A stretch of DNA of 41,437 bases from Spirochaetia bacterium (lineage in GTDB: Bacteria; Spirochaetota; Spirochaetia; Treponematales; Breznakiellaceae), in the NCBI GenBank assembly GCA_026002025.1, contig BOAU01000007.1, positions 1-41,437 on the forward strand, in the 5' to 3' direction. Below the pieces are notes generated by a model. The model saw only the letters and a list, made by a program, of their open reading frames with translations, had not been told where the DNA came from and made no database searches. A program made the position numbers and the translations under genes. Shown piece after piece: positions 23,395 to 32,433 of this stretch (positions within the stretch are counted from its first letter, which is position 1; every line of letters begins with the position of its first letter).

Positions 23395-24570
23395 GGACTT
23401 AATCTGTGGCTGATTTCAAAAGCCAGCAAAGGCAAAAGTGTCTACAAGAAAGAAGGCGGTCTTGCCTCCGGGGACGATAAAAAGAAAAACCAGTTAAGCA
23501 GCAGCACCCTGTTTAATTTTGTTACTTCCATGGTTGGCACCGGCATGAATAAAAACGCCAATTCAAAAGCCGCCGACATCGTAACATCCCCTTGCCTCGA
23601 CATATTGGATATAGCCGGGTACAACTATGCTTCGGGCCGTTACCCGCTGGAAGGCAAGGCCCACCCCAACCGCATTGTCATGGGTTCTGAAACCTTCCCC
23701 CAGGACATCGCCAAAAACTGGGCCATGGTAAAAAAGTATCCCTATCTTGTAGGCGATTTCATGTGGACGGCCTGGGATTATCTTGGTGAGGCAGGACTCG
23801 GCGCATGGGCCTACAGTGATGACGGCAAAGGTTTCAATAAGCCCTATCCCTGGCTTTTGGCGGAAGCCGGGGCCATTGATATTTTGGGCAACATCGGCGC
23901 AGAAGCCGAATATGCGGCAACCGTATGGGGCTTGCGGAAACAGCCCTATATCGGTGTACAGCCGGTTAATCATCCCGGAATAACGCCCTCAAAAATGGTA
24001 TGGCGCGGTACTAACGCCATCGCTAGTTGGGCATGGCAAGGCTGCGAAGGCAATAAAGCTGTTGTGGAAGTCTATGCAGATGCCGACCATGTAGAATTAC
24101 TGTTGAATAACCGGAGAATAGCAAAAAAGAAAATTAAAAATTACAAGGCGATTTTCAAGACGCATTACGCGCCGGGTACATTAAGCGCCATTGTTTATGA
24201 CGCGAAGGGCAAAGAGTTGTCCCGGTCCTCTCTGGTTTCAACAGCCGGAAAAATCCATGTCCGTATCCAGCCGGAAAAGAGTACCGCCAGGAGCGGTGAG
24301 CTTGTCTATGTGGATATAAGCCTTACCGGGGAGAACGGCATTGTAGAAAGCAACGCCGATACCAAACTTGATGTTACTGTTGAAGGAGGCGAACTTTTGG
24401 CCTTTGGAAGCGCAAATCCCCGCACAGAGGAACGTTATTTGAGCGGCAGTTTTACTACCTACTATGGCCGCTCCCAGGCGGTGGTACGGACCGCATTGCC
24501 CGGTACGCTGACTATTACAGCGCGGGGGAAGGATATGCCGGAAGCCCAGGGATATATAAACGTTATCTAG
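23395..24570 (+). pseudogene. 3' fragment of a glycoside hydrolase family 2 gene (beta-galactosidase-like)
   Basis: The open frame, readable from about 23395 with its first ATG at 23530, encodes the end of a GH2 catalytic barrel and C-terminal Ig-like domains. The likely nucleophile glutamate is in RIVMGSETFPQ, followed by VGDFMWTAWDYLGEAGLGAW. A DUF4982-like module (ADADHVELLLNNRRIAKKKI) and a final beta domain come next. The N-terminal sugar-binding and Ig domains and the acid/base glutamate are missing, so it cannot be a normal enzyme. The break coincides with the end of abi-module copy 2. It overlaps the cobA-hemD stop by four bases. Confidence 0.8.
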
Positions 24571-26090
24571 TCCAAAAGGACGGACAGGGGGAAACTCAGA
24601 TCCGCGTCTTCAGTCATCTCTACTTTCATACCCAATTCCCGCGCCCGGCTTGCGGCGGATTCCCCAAAGCAGATGGCCTGGATGCCTCTCATGTCGAGAT
24701 CGGGGAAGGCGACCTTAAACCCGGTGACCCCCTGACCGCTGGAAAAATATACAAAATCGAAAAGTCCTGCTTCGATGAGCTTGCGGGCATAAGCGTTCCC
24801 TTCGGTGTGTATGGTTTCGTACACCGCCATTTCCTTAAATGAAATATTCTGTTCCGTAAGGATTTGGGACATTTCCGGGTGGGCTTCACGGGAGCGCAGC
24901 AGCAGAACTTTTTCATGGGGCTTAACTCTTTCCGCCAGTCCCTGCCCCAGACTGCGGCCATTGTGAACTTCCGGCACATAATCGGCGATAAAACCCTGTT
25001 TGGCCAGGGCATCCGCCGTGGCAGGGCCCACCGCCGCAAAGCGGCAGCTTCCGAATTTGCGAAGATCCCCGCCGGAATGCAGATAGCCTTCAAAAAAAAT
25101 TTCCACCCCTGCGGCGCTGGTAAAGACCAGCCATTGGTATTGGGCTGCTTCCTCAAAGGCTTCCGGGGGGAGTTTCGCTGGGACCCTTTTGATGCAGGGG
25201 AAGGGGATGGCTATGCCGCCCATGGCGCGGATCTTTTGGCAGGTTTCGGCATTCTGCGGTTCCGGCCGAGTCACCACGATGCGAAGTCCCGCAAGGGACA
25301 ACCCCGCTGGGGACAGAGCCGCCCGTATCGGCGCAAGCTCTGCCCCCAGGGTATCCGCCAGGGCGCATACGGCCCCCACCGCCACCAGTACCGGTGTGGT
25401 GCCAGGCACCATTTCAGGCGCCACTTCCATCAGCTCCTGCAAACAAAGCCGCCGCACCCGTTGCCGCTTACCTGTGCCGTCTGCGATTATCGCGGCGGGA
25501 GTGTCCGGGGCGAAGCCGGCGCGGAGCAGGGCGGCGCCGATTTCCCGCAAGGCCGAGCCCCCCATGAGGATCACCAGGGTGCCCTTGGTCCGGTTAATGG
25601 CCTCCAGCGTTTCCGGTGGGGGGACAGCGCCGTTTTGCGTGTGCCAGGTGAGGATGTGCAGGCTGGAACTGATGCCCCGGTGGGTCACGGGAATACCCGC
25701 GGCGGCGGGGACCGCGATGGCGGAACTGATCCCCGGAACCGCTTCAAAGGGGATACCCGCCGCAGCCAGGGCCAAAAGTTCTTCCCCACCCCGGCCAAAG
25801 AGGAAGGGGTCCCCCCCCTTAAGGCGGACGACTTTTCGGCCCTGCCGGGCTTCATCTATCAGAATACGGTTGATCTCTTCCTGGGGGATTGGGTGGTTTC
25901 CCGGTATTTTGCCCGCATCGATCAGCCTGACATGGGAAGCCAGGTCCAGGAGCAGTTCCTCCGGGGCAAGCCGGTCGTATACTACGGTGTCGGCGGCGTC
26001 CAGAATGGCCTTCCCCTTGAGGGTGAGCAGCCCCGGATCGCCGGGGCCCGCGCCAATCAGGAATACCTTGCCGATTTGGGGCTCACCCAT
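24567..26090 (-). CDS. cobA-hemD: Uroporphyrinogen-III C-methyltransferase/uroporphyrinogen-III synthase fusion
   Basis: A 507-residue two-domain enzyme. Residues 1-245 are the SAM-dependent methyltransferase: VFLIGAGPGDPGLLTLKG, VVRLKGGDPFLFGRGGEE and AVPGISSAIAVPAAAGIPVTHR. Residues about 265-507 are HemD, beginning LAGLRIVVTRPEPQNAE. Together they turn hydroxymethylbilane into precorrin-2, the siroheme precursor. The fusion is known in several anaerobes. It is the last gene of a minus-strand operon and abuts hemC. The product is needed by the sulfite reductase at 37659. Confidence 0.95.
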   Translation of the reverse strand: MGEPQIGKVFLIGAGPGDPGLLTLKGKAILDAADTVVYDRLAPEELLLDLASHVRLIDAGKIPGNHPIPQEEINRILIDEARQGRKVVRLKGGDPFLFGRGGEELLALAAAGIPFEAVPGISSAIAVPAAAGIPVTHRGISSSLHILTWHTQNGAVPPPETLEAINRTKGTLVILMGGSALREIGAALLRAGFAPDTPAAIIADGTGKRQRVRRLCLQELMEVAPEMVPGTTPVLVAVGAVCALADTLGAELAPIRAALSPAGLSLAGLRIVVTRPEPQNAETCQKIRAMGGIAIPFPCIKRVPAKLPPEAFEEAAQYQWLVFTSAAGVEIFFEGYLHSGGDLRKFGSCRFAAVGPATADALAKQGFIADYVPEVHNGRSLGQGLAERVKPHEKVLLLRSREAHPEMSQILTEQNISFKEMAVYETIHTEGNAYARKLIEAGLFDFVYFSSGQGVTGFKVAFPDLDMRGIQAICFGESAASRARELGMKVEMTEDADLSFPLSVLLD

Positions 26091-27055
26091 TATCGGCCCT
26101 GTCCTTTTTGCAGAAGCCGACGGGCCAATTCCTCCGCAAGCCGAGGTCCTGCGTCCCTCTCCCCGGATGTTTCATCCCGGAACAGGGGAGATTCGGCGTC
26201 TGCGGCAAAAAGAGCGATGATGCGTATTTCACTGCCGGAAATTTTTGCGTAGACCGCCGCGGGGGAGCCGCAGACGCAGTCCAGGGTGCGGATAAAGGCC
26301 CGTTCCGCCTCCGCTTCCGCCGCGCTTACCGGGTCCCGGATCGTGTCCAGAAAGCCGTAGTCTTCGCCGCGCCGACCCTGAACCGCCAGGGTTCCCTGTC
26401 CCGCGGCGGGGATCATCTCCTCTACGGAGAAAACATGGGTTTCCCGGTCCCGAATTCCCAGCCGTTCAAGCCCTGCCGCCGCAAGCATGAGGGCGCCATA
26501 TTGCCCATCGTCCATCTTGGCAAGCCGGGTGGGCACATTACCCCGGATGGGGGCCACGGTGATTCCCGGCGCAAGGGCTTCAAACTGAAGCCGCCGCCTT
26601 AAACTGGAACTCCCCACGGGCAGGCCGCTTTCCAGCCGATCAAAGCCTTCAAATATGCGGCCCCTGGGCAGGACCAGCACATCCCGGGGGTCTCCCCGCG
26701 TTGAAAATGCAATGATGGGGAAATTTTCTACTACCGGTGACATGTCCTTGAGGCTGTGCACACAGAGGTCGATCTCGCCGTCTGCGAGGGCCTGTTCCAG
26801 CGTACCGGTAAACATGGCCTTCCCCGGAGAAGTGGGGCCTACGGCCCCTTGACCTACGGTCCCCTGGCCACTGGCCCCAAGACCATCCGCCGCCTGTCCC
26901 AGGGGCAGTTCCGGGTGAAGGTCCCCGTGGGTCTTCATGGTAACCAGCCGCAGCCGCAGTTCCGGGTGGGCGCGGGCAATGGGGTCCATGATGAGGTGAG
27001 CCTGGGCTATGGCCAGGGCGCTGTCCCGGCTGCCGAATCGAATTTCCCGGTTCAA
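26090..27055 (-). CDS. hemC: Porphobilinogen deaminase
   Basis: A 321-residue HemC, which polymerises four porphobilinogens to hydroxymethylbilane. It has the N-terminal IRFGSRDSALAIAQA, the DLCVHSLKDM motif and SSSLRRRLQF. The dipyrromethane cofactor cysteine is probably C262 in CVCGSPAAVYA. Residues about 52-79 are a glycine-rich insertion with a GQGTVGQGAVG repeat where the family has a compact mobile loop ahead of the GLF motif (here AMFTGTLEQAL). The start overlaps the precorrin-2 dehydrogenase stop by four bases. Confidence 0.94.
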   Translation of the reverse strand: MNREIRFGSRDSALAIAQAHLIMDPIARAHPELRLRLVTMKTHGDLHPELPLGQAADGLGASGQGTVGQGAVGPTSPGKAMFTGTLEQALADGEIDLCVHSLKDMSPVVENFPIIAFSTRGDPRDVLVLPRGRIFEGFDRLESGLPVGSSSLRRRLQFEALAPGITVAPIRGNVPTRLAKMDDGQYGALMLAAAGLERLGIRDRETHVFSVEEMIPAAGQGTLAVQGRRGEDYGFLDTIRDPVSAAEAEAERAFIRTLDCVCGSPAAVYAKISGSEIRIIALFAADAESPLFRDETSGERDAGPRLAEELARRLLQKGQGR

Positions 27056-27654
27056 GGTAAAGCTCCATGATCCAGATAAGCGGTAATCAGGCGGTCCAGT
27101 TCCGCAATGACGTCGGCCGGACCGTGGGCCTCCCGCAGACGCTTCCGTTCGGTGCCGAGGTTTTCCAGAAAGGCCCCTATATCACCGGGCCACTGCCGCT
27201 CAAGCTCCTCCCGAAGCCGGGTTGCCAGCCGGGGGCAGTCCCCGGAGGTGGAAATTGCCCCCACCAGATCCCCCCGTTTGACCAGGGCGGGGAAGTAAAA
27301 GGTGCAAAGTTCCGGGTCGTCCGCTACGTTAACCGGAATCCCTGCACCTTTGGCGTCCTCTGAAACCCGCCGGTTGCATTCCCGGTCATCCGTGGCGGCA
27401 ACTGCCAGCACCGCCTTCGTCCCGGTTTCCGCATCTTCCAGGTCCTCCGGCCCGGCATATGGCCGTCGCAGAAGGGTTATGTTGTGTTCCGGGGACAGAG
27501 CTTCCATGGTTTCCGAAAATTCCGGGGCGATGACAATAAGTTTTGCCCCAAAGCCGAGCAGGGTCCGGGCCTTCCGGGCCGCCACCGGCCCTCCGCCGAT
27601 AATCACGCAGTACTCATCCGCCAGATTGATAAAAAGGGGGAACCAGGCCGCCAT
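27052..27654 (-). CDS. Precorrin-2 dehydrogenase (siroheme synthase N-domain, SirC/Met8-like)
   Basis: A 200-residue protein with an NAD-binding Rossmann motif IIGGGPVAARKARTLLGFGA at about residues 18-37, then the NVADDPELCTFYFPALVKRGDLVGAISTSG segment typical of the CysG N-terminal half. It oxidises precorrin-2 to sirohydrochlorin; chelation may be done here or by another protein. It sits between hemC and the JAMM protease gene in a contiguous minus-strand operon. Confidence 0.93.
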   Translation of the reverse strand: MAAWFPLFINLADEYCVIIGGGPVAARKARTLLGFGAKLIVIAPEFSETMEALSPEHNITLLRRPYAGPEDLEDAETGTKAVLAVAATDDRECNRRVSEDAKGAGIPVNVADDPELCTFYFPALVKRGDLVGAISTSGDCPRLATRLREELERQWPGDIGAFLENLGTERKRLREAHGPADVIAELDRLITAYLDHGALP

Positions 27655-28059
27655 TCAGACCTTTACCGGTTCTTCCGTTGCCGCGCCGCCGCGAATGCTG
27701 AAACTTTTCAGGACCGGTTCAACGTCTTTTAAAGAAATGATGATGTAGCTTAACGAAGGGTCGAAGGCCAGGCGGATGTCCTCTTCCGAAGGCCGGGCAG
27801 GGGTCGCAGGGTGGCTGTGGAAATTCCCCAAAAGGGTGAGCCCCTTCTTCCGTATATCAGAAACGGCCCTGAACTGGTCCTCCGGGGCCATGGAAAAATG
27901 CTCCGGGCTTTCATCGGTATTTTTGAGACAGTAGACCGCCGTGACGGTTTTTTCTTCCCCGTTGACGGTCCCCGCAAAAAGTCCGCAGGATTCGTTGGGA
28001 AGTCCCGATCGGGCGTGGGCCGTCATCTGGGCGAAAAATTCAGGCTCCAGGTTCAGCAT
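27655..28059 (-). CDS. JAMM/MPN+ metalloprotease, Mec/HcyD-like
   Basis: A 134-residue JAMM-domain protein. The zinc motif HSHPATPARPSEED gives H81, H83 and D94, with the catalytic glutamate E23 in LPNESCGLFAG. Bacterial members next to ThiS/MoaD-like proteins (CysO-Mec in mycobacteria, HcyS-HcyD in Wolinella) remove residues after the di-glycine, or release the sulfur amino acid from the carrier. Its start overlaps the carrier's stop by seven bases, so the two are almost certainly partners. Confidence 0.88.
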   Translation of the reverse strand: MLNLEPEFFAQMTAHARSGLPNESCGLFAGTVNGEEKTVTAVYCLKNTDESPEHFSMAPEDQFRAVSDIRKKGLTLLGNFHSHPATPARPSEEDIRLAFDPSLSYIIISLKDVEPVLKSFSIRGGAATEEPVKV

Positions 28060-28268
28060 GAAAAGGAACCGCCGCCCATATAATAGAGGAATTCAACCAC
28101 CGCGCCGGCCTTGATGATGGTGGTATCAAAGTTGGCCCGCAGGAGCATCTCGTCGTTTACCTGGACACTGACGTATTCGGGCATTTCTACTTTCAGTTCA
28201 TCCAGAAGTTTGGTCACGCTTATCTCGCCGGAGATTTCCGTTGGTTTTCCATTTGCCGTTATGGTCAC
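28053..28268 (-). CDS. ThiS/MoaD-like sulfur carrier protein with a C-terminal extension
   Basis: A 71-residue beta-grasp protein: MTITANGKPTEI start, VTKLLDELKV helix, VSVQVNDEML strand, then VVEFLYYMGGGSFSC. Three glycines (65-67) are followed by SFSC instead of ending at GG. Carriers of this kind become active only after a protease exposes the terminal glycines, and the JAMM gene overlapping its end fits that job. The carrier would then be activated by the ThiF/MoeB-like enzyme at 36569. The upstream AAAGGGG supports the start at 28268. The thiamine ThiS role is possible but less consistent with the neighbours. Confidence 0.85.
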   Translation of the reverse strand: MTITANGKPTEISGEISVTKLLDELKVEMPEYVSVQVNDEMLLRANFDTTIIKAGAVVEFLYYMGGGSFSC

Positions 28269-28325
28269 ATTTAACCCCTTTACTTTCTATTACACGGTTT
28301 CCGGGCTTTTGGCAAGACCCGATAT

Positions 28326-28346
28326 ATCCTACAAATTCTATAGGAT
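28326..28346. promoter_or_regulatory. Inverted repeat in the divergent sulfur-gene control region
   Basis: ATCCTA (28326-28331) and TAGGAT (28341-28346) form an inverted repeat with a nine-base centre, 14 bases upstream of the sbp -35. Further CTAGGA half-sites occur near 28408 and 28430. It is a candidate operator for control of both the carrier-siroheme operon and sbp. Confidence 0.45.
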
Positions 28347-28360
28347 TTATATAAAGCCTC

Positions 28361-28389
28361 TTGATCATTTTTTATTCACCCGATATGAT
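28361..28389 (+). promoter_or_regulatory. Promoter of the sulfate uptake genes
   Basis: TTGATC at 28361-28366, a 17-base spacer, and TATGAT at 28384-28389 form a good sigma-70 promoter; transcription should start near 28396, about 50 bases before sbp. Confidence 0.65.
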
Positions 28390-28448
28390 ACTAATTAAAT
28401 CACATTACTAGGATTCTTAACAATCGGAATACTAGGAAAAAGGAGCGA

Positions 28449-29522
28449 ATGATGAAAAAAGCAACAGAAATGGCGGTAAGGCTTCGCAAGCCCCTTTTGG
28501 CCCTGTCGGTGTTCCTGCTCGCGGGCACAGCTCTCTTTGCGGGGGCCAAGTCCGATAATGCCGGCGGCGCGGCTCCCAGGAGCGTGGAACTACTCAATGT
28601 TTCCTACGACCCCACCCGCGAATTGTACCGGGAGTACAACGATGCCTTTGCCAAATATTACCAGGACAAGACCGGGGTTATTGTAACGGTGAACCAGTCC
28701 CACGGCGGTTCCGGCGGGCAGGCCCGGGGCGTTATTGAGGGCAACGAGGCGGATGTGGTTACCCTGGCCCTGGCCTACGATGTGATGCAGATTGGGGATA
28801 AGGCCCACCTCATCGATGAAAATTGGCAGACACGGCTGCCCCTCAACAGTTCCCCCTACACTTCGACCATCGTGTTTCTGGTGCGGGCGGGGAATCCCAA
28901 GAACATTAAGGACTGGGACGATCTGGTAAAACCCGGCGTCCAGGTAATCACCCCGGACCCGAAAACTTCAGGCGGGGCGCAGTGGAACTACCTTGCGGCC
29001 TATGCCTTTGCCAAGGAAAAATTCGGCAGTGATGCTGCGGCCCGTGATTTTGTAAAGCAGCTTTACGCCAATGTGCCTGTGCTGGATTCCGGGGCGCGGG
29101 GGGCCACCAATACCTTTGTGCAGCGCGGCCTCGGTGATGTGCTGCTTGCCTGGGAAAATGAGGCCTTCCTCTCCATCAATGAGCTTGGCAGGGGCGCGGT
29201 TGATATTGTGGTACCCAGCTTGAGCATCCTCGCCGAACCGACCGTTTCCTGGGTCGATGGGGTTACCGCAAAGAAGGGCACCCTCGAAGTGGCCAAAGAA
29301 TATCTCACCTACCTCTATTCCGATGAGGGCCAGCGGATTGCGGGAAAGAACTATTACCGTCCGACGAACCCGGCAATCGCAAAGGAATTTGAGAATCAGT
29401 TTCCCAATCTTAAACTCATTACTATTGATGATTACTTCGGGGGTTGGCGGAAAGTGCACGATGTGTATTTTGCCGATGGCGCTGAATTCGATCAGATCAT
29501 TACCGAGCTGAAAAAGAAATAG
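28449..29522 (+). CDS. sbp: Sulfate-binding periplasmic protein of an ABC importer
   Basis: A 357-residue solute-binding protein. A signal peptide ends around LFAGAKSD. Mature features typical of Sbp/CysP are [38 protein letters not shown] and [11 protein letters not shown], and [18 protein letters not shown]. It delivers sulfate (or thiosulfate) to the CysTWA transporter. AAAAAGGAGCG precedes two adjacent ATGs (28449 and 28452), either usable. Confidence 0.95.
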   Translation: MMKKATEMAVRLRKPLLALSVFLLAGTALFAGAKSDNAGGAAPRSVELLNVSYDPTRELYREYNDAFAKYYQDKTGVIVTVNQSHGGSGGQARGVIEGNEADVVTLALAYDVMQIGDKAHLIDENWQTRLPLNSSPYTSTIVFLVRAGNPKNIKDWDDLVKPGVQVITPDPKTSGGAQWNYLAAYAFAKEKFGSDAAARDFVKQLYANVPVLDSGARGATNTFVQRGLGDVLLAWENEAFLSINELGRGAVDIVVPSLSILAEPTVSWVDGVTAKKGTLEVAKEYLTYLYSDEGQRIAGKNYYRPTNPAIAKEFENQFPNLKLITIDDYFGGWRKVHDVYFADGAEFDQIITELKKK

Positions 29523-29530
29523 GAATAAAA

Positions 29531-29608
29531 AACCACGAACCACACTAACAACACGAACAAGAAGACTATATATCAAATACATTCGTGAGGTTAGTGTGGT
29601 TCGTGGTT
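29531..29608. repeat. Large imperfect inverted repeat between sbp and cysT
   Basis: Arms at 29531-29557 and 29582-29608 (27 bases each) are complementary at 25 positions and enclose a 24-base loop. Inside each arm, ACCACGAA-type units are themselves repeated. The RNA would fold a very stable hairpin. It lacks a proper T run, so it could trim expression or protect the sbp message, or be a dispersed REP-like element. Similar ACCACGAAC-rich elements are, from memory, scattered in several bacterial genomes. Confidence 0.8.
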
Positions 29609-29665
29609 AAAAATTCTTCGGACTACCTGTTGACAGTGAATGGTGAAGGGATAAGGGCGTAAAGA

Positions 29666-30508
29666 ATGGGTATAAAAATCGGCAAAAAGAGAAAAACCGC
29701 CAGGCTGCCGGGACTCGGCTTGACCCTGGGGCTTTCCATGACCTATATGACGCTGCTTATTTTTATCCCCCTGAGCGCCCTTATTGCCTATGCGGCCCAT
29801 TTGTCCTTTGCGGATTTTTGGGCCATCATTGCCGATGACCGGGTGGTGTCGGCGTTTAAAATTTCTTTTCTTTCTACCTTTATTGCTGCGGCTTTTAATT
29901 TTGTTTTTGGCCTGATTATTGCCTGGGTTCTGACCCGGTACAATTTTTTCGGCAAAAAGATCATTGACGCCCTTATCGATCTGCCCTTCGCCATTCCCAC
30001 GGCGGTGGCGGGTATTTCTCTGGCAACGATCTTTTCTCCCAAGGGGATCATCGGCGGCATTCTTAAAAATTTCGGAATCGACCTTTCCTATTCCCGGACG
30101 GGGATCATTATTGCGATCATTTTTATCGGGATGCCCTTTGTGGTGCGCACCGTACAGCCGGTTATAGAGGAGCTTGACAAGGAACTGGAAGAAGCCGCCA
30201 GCAGCCTTGGGGCGAATTTTTTTCAGATTTTCTCCAGGGTGATCTTCCCTTCCCTGTTTCCCGCGCTGCTTACCGGCTTTGCCCTGGCTTTTGCCCGCGG
30301 GCTCGGCGAATACGGTTCCATCATTTTTATTTCCAGCAACATGCCCTACGAGACGGAAATAGTTCCCCTGTTGATTGTAAAAAAACTTTTGCAGTTTGAT
30401 TACCGCGGGGCAAGCGCCATCGGGGTAACCATGCTAGTCTGCGCCTTTGTACTTTTACTGTTTATTAACTTCCTGCAGGTGTACACAAAACGGAGGCGGA
30501 AAAATTGA
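29666..30508 (+). CDS. cysT: Sulfate ABC transporter permease CysT
   Basis: A 280-residue membrane protein with about six helices, beginning with a basic stretch and PGLGLTLGLSMTYMTLLIFIPLSA. The conserved cytoplasmic EAA-loop reads ELEEAASSLGANFFQIFSRVIFPSL. It pairs with CysW in the importer core. It lies 143 bases after sbp, beyond a large hairpin, and overlaps cysW by four bases. The ribosome site is weak. Confidence 0.95.
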   Translation: MGIKIGKKRKTARLPGLGLTLGLSMTYMTLLIFIPLSALIAYAAHLSFADFWAIIADDRVVSAFKISFLSTFIAAAFNFVFGLIIAWVLTRYNFFGKKIIDALIDLPFAIPTAVAGISLATIFSPKGIIGGILKNFGIDLSYSRTGIIIAIIFIGMPFVVRTVQPVIEELDKELEEAASSLGANFFQIFSRVIFPSLFPALLTGFALAFARGLGEYGSIIFISSNMPYETEIVPLLIVKKLLQFDYRGASAIGVTMLVCAFVLLLFINFLQVYTKRRRKN

Positions 30509-31353
30509 GCTCTGTAAATTTGAAGATCAATAAAGAGCCTTCCTGGCTTAAACCGGTTCTCATTATCGTTGCGCTTCTCTTTCTTTTGGTGTTTATTTTT
30601 ATCCCCCTCTTTACCATCTTTTCCCAGGCCCTTAGTTCGGGGTTTAAGGCATATCAGCGCATATTCCGTGAAAAGGATATTTTTGCCGCCATAAAATTAA
30701 CCCTGTTCACCGCCCTTATCTGTGTGCCGGTAAACACGATCTTCGGGATCATGATGGCCTGGGCAATTACCAAATTTAATTTCAAAGGCAAGAACGTTCT
30801 TATCACCCTGATTGAAGTTCCCTTTGCCATTTCTCCGGTTATCGCAGGATTACTGTTTATTTTTCTCTTCGGTTCATTCGGCTGGTTTGGTTCCTGGCTC
30901 ATGGAGCGGGGCATCAAAATTGTGTTTGCCGTTCCGGGTATCGTGATCGCCACCGCCTTTGTTACCTTTCCCTTCGTGGCCCGGGAGCTTATCCCCCTGA
31001 TGCAGGAAATGGGAAAGGATGATGAGGAAGCGGCCATGACCCTGGGCGCAACCGGGCTTCAAACTTTTTTCAGAATTACCCTGCCCAATATCAAGTGGGG
31101 GCTTTTATACGGTGTGGTGCTTACCAATGCCCGGTCCATGGGGGAGTTCGGCGCAGTGGCGGTGGTATCCGGGCTTATCCGGGGCAAAACAACCACCATG
31201 CCGCTCTATATCGACATCCTGTACAACGAGTACCAGTTTCCCGCCGCCTTTGCGGTAGCGTCCCTGCTGACCCTGCTTGCCCTGGTAACACTAATCGTAA
31301 AAACCATCGTGGAACATTTTAACGCCCTCCGGCGGCGGGATACAGGATTATAG
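30505..31353 (+). CDS. cysW: Sulfate ABC transporter permease CysW
   Basis: A 282-residue permease, six helices, with the coupling loop DDEEAAMTLGATGLQTFFRITLPNI and the CysW-like GEFGAVAVVSGLIRGKTTTMPLYI region. The first codon is TTG, overlapping the cysT stop, with GGAGG at 30492-30496 as ribosome site. It forms the heterodimeric channel with CysT. Confidence 0.95.
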   Translation: MSSVNLKINKEPSWLKPVLIIVALLFLLVFIFIPLFTIFSQALSSGFKAYQRIFREKDIFAAIKLTLFTALICVPVNTIFGIMMAWAITKFNFKGKNVLITLIEVPFAISPVIAGLLFIFLFGSFGWFGSWLMERGIKIVFAVPGIVIATAFVTFPFVARELIPLMQEMGKDDEEAAMTLGATGLQTFFRITLPNIKWGLLYGVVLTNARSMGEFGAVAVVSGLIRGKTTTMPLYIDILYNEYQFPAAFAVASLLTLLALVTLIVKTIVEHFNALRRRDTGL

Positions 31354-31368
31354 GAAAGGTTATATATT

Positions 31369-32433
31369 ATGAGTATAGAAATTACGGATATAAGCAAAAA
31401 ATTCGGGGACTTTACCGCCCTGGACAATATCAACCTTTCGATCCCCAGCGGGGAGATCACCGCCCTGCTGGGGCCTTCCGGTTCGGGAAAAACAACATTA
31501 CTGCGGATCATTGCGGGGCTTGAAACTCCGGACGCCGGGACCATCAGTTTGTTTGGTGAAGATTCAACCTGGAAACAGACCAGGGACCGCAAGGTTGGTT
31601 TTGTGTTTCAGCACTACGCGTTGTTCAAGCACATGAGTGTTTTTGAAAATGTTGCCTTTGGCTTGAAGATCCGTCCCCGTGCGCTGCGGCCAAGCAAGGA
31701 AGAAATCCGGGAGAAGGTCTACAAGCTCCTTTCCCTCATTCAGCTTGAATCTTTGGCAAACCGTCTGCCTTCGGAGTTGAGCGGCGGGCAAAAACAGCGG
31801 GTCGCCCTTGCCCGCGCCCTGGCGGTTGAGCCAAAGGTGCTGCTCCTGGACGAACCCTTCGGCGCATTGGACGCCAAGGTGCGGCAGGAACTGCGGCGCT
31901 GGCTCCGCTTCCTCCACGATGAAATTCACATCACCAGTGTCTTCGTCACCCATGATCAGGAAGAGGCCCTTGAGGTCTCGGATAATATTGTGATTTTAAA
32001 TAAGGGGAAGATCGAACAGATCGGCAGTCCGGAGGATGTGTACGACCGGCCTGCCAATCCCTTTGTTTACGGCTTTTTGGGAAATGTGAATCTGTTTCAC
32101 GCCCGTCTGGACAAGGGGGTCATTAATCTTGATAATGATGAAAGCGCCAGGGAGACTGAGGTTTCCTTTTTTGTCCGGCCCCATGATGTAAGCATCAGTC
32201 TGGATAATAAAGACGGAAAGGGAATCGAGGCAAAGATTGAGTCCCACCGCCTGCTCGGAAGCCGGGTGCGGGTAAACCTTAAAACCCTCACCGGGGACCG
32301 GGATATTGAAGCGGACATCGACAAGAAGCAATGGAATCTGATCAAGCAGGAGAACCGGGAAACGGTGTACATTGTTTTCTTTGGCGCAAAGATTTATTCA
32401 AAGGATGAGGTTTGGAGCGATTATGCCATCTGA
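31369..32433 (+). CDS. cysA: Sulfate ABC transporter ATP-binding protein CysA
   Basis: A 354-residue ABC ATPase. It has Walker [13 protein letters not shown]-loop [15 protein letters not shown], signature [15 protein letters not shown], Walker [13 protein letters not shown] and switch histidine in [12 protein letters not shown]. The TOBE-type C-terminal domain includes NVNLFHARL and [11 protein letters not shown]. It powers the CysT/CysW importer. It overlaps the start of cysH by eleven bases. Confidence 0.96.
   Translation: MSIEITDISKKFGDFTALDNINLSIPSGEITALLGPSGSGKTTLLRIIAGLETPDAGTISLFGEDSTWKQTRDRKVGFVFQHYALFKHMSVFENVAFGLKIRPRALRPSKEEIREKVYKLLSLIQLESLANRLPSELSGGQKQRVALARALAVEPKVLLLDEPFGALDAKVRQELRRWLRFLHDEIHITSVFVTHDQEEALEVSDNIVILNKGKIEQIGSPEDVYDRPANPFVYGFLGNVNLFHARLDKGVINLDNDESARETEVSFFVRPHDVSISLDNKDGKGIEAKIESHRLLGSRVRVNLKTLTGDRDIEADIDKKQWNLIKQENRETVYIVFFGAKIYSKDEVWSDYAI

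Noticed and set aside
24864..26252. Long + strand frames (343 and 462 codons) opposite cobA-hemD
   Set aside because: Low-complexity, arginine/glycine-rich translations with no motif; the minus-strand gene is unmistakable.
29531..29608. CRISPR-like or terminator reading of the sbp-cysT repeat
   Set aside because: There are no regularly spaced direct repeats with spacers, and no T run follows either arm; it is a single large hairpin.
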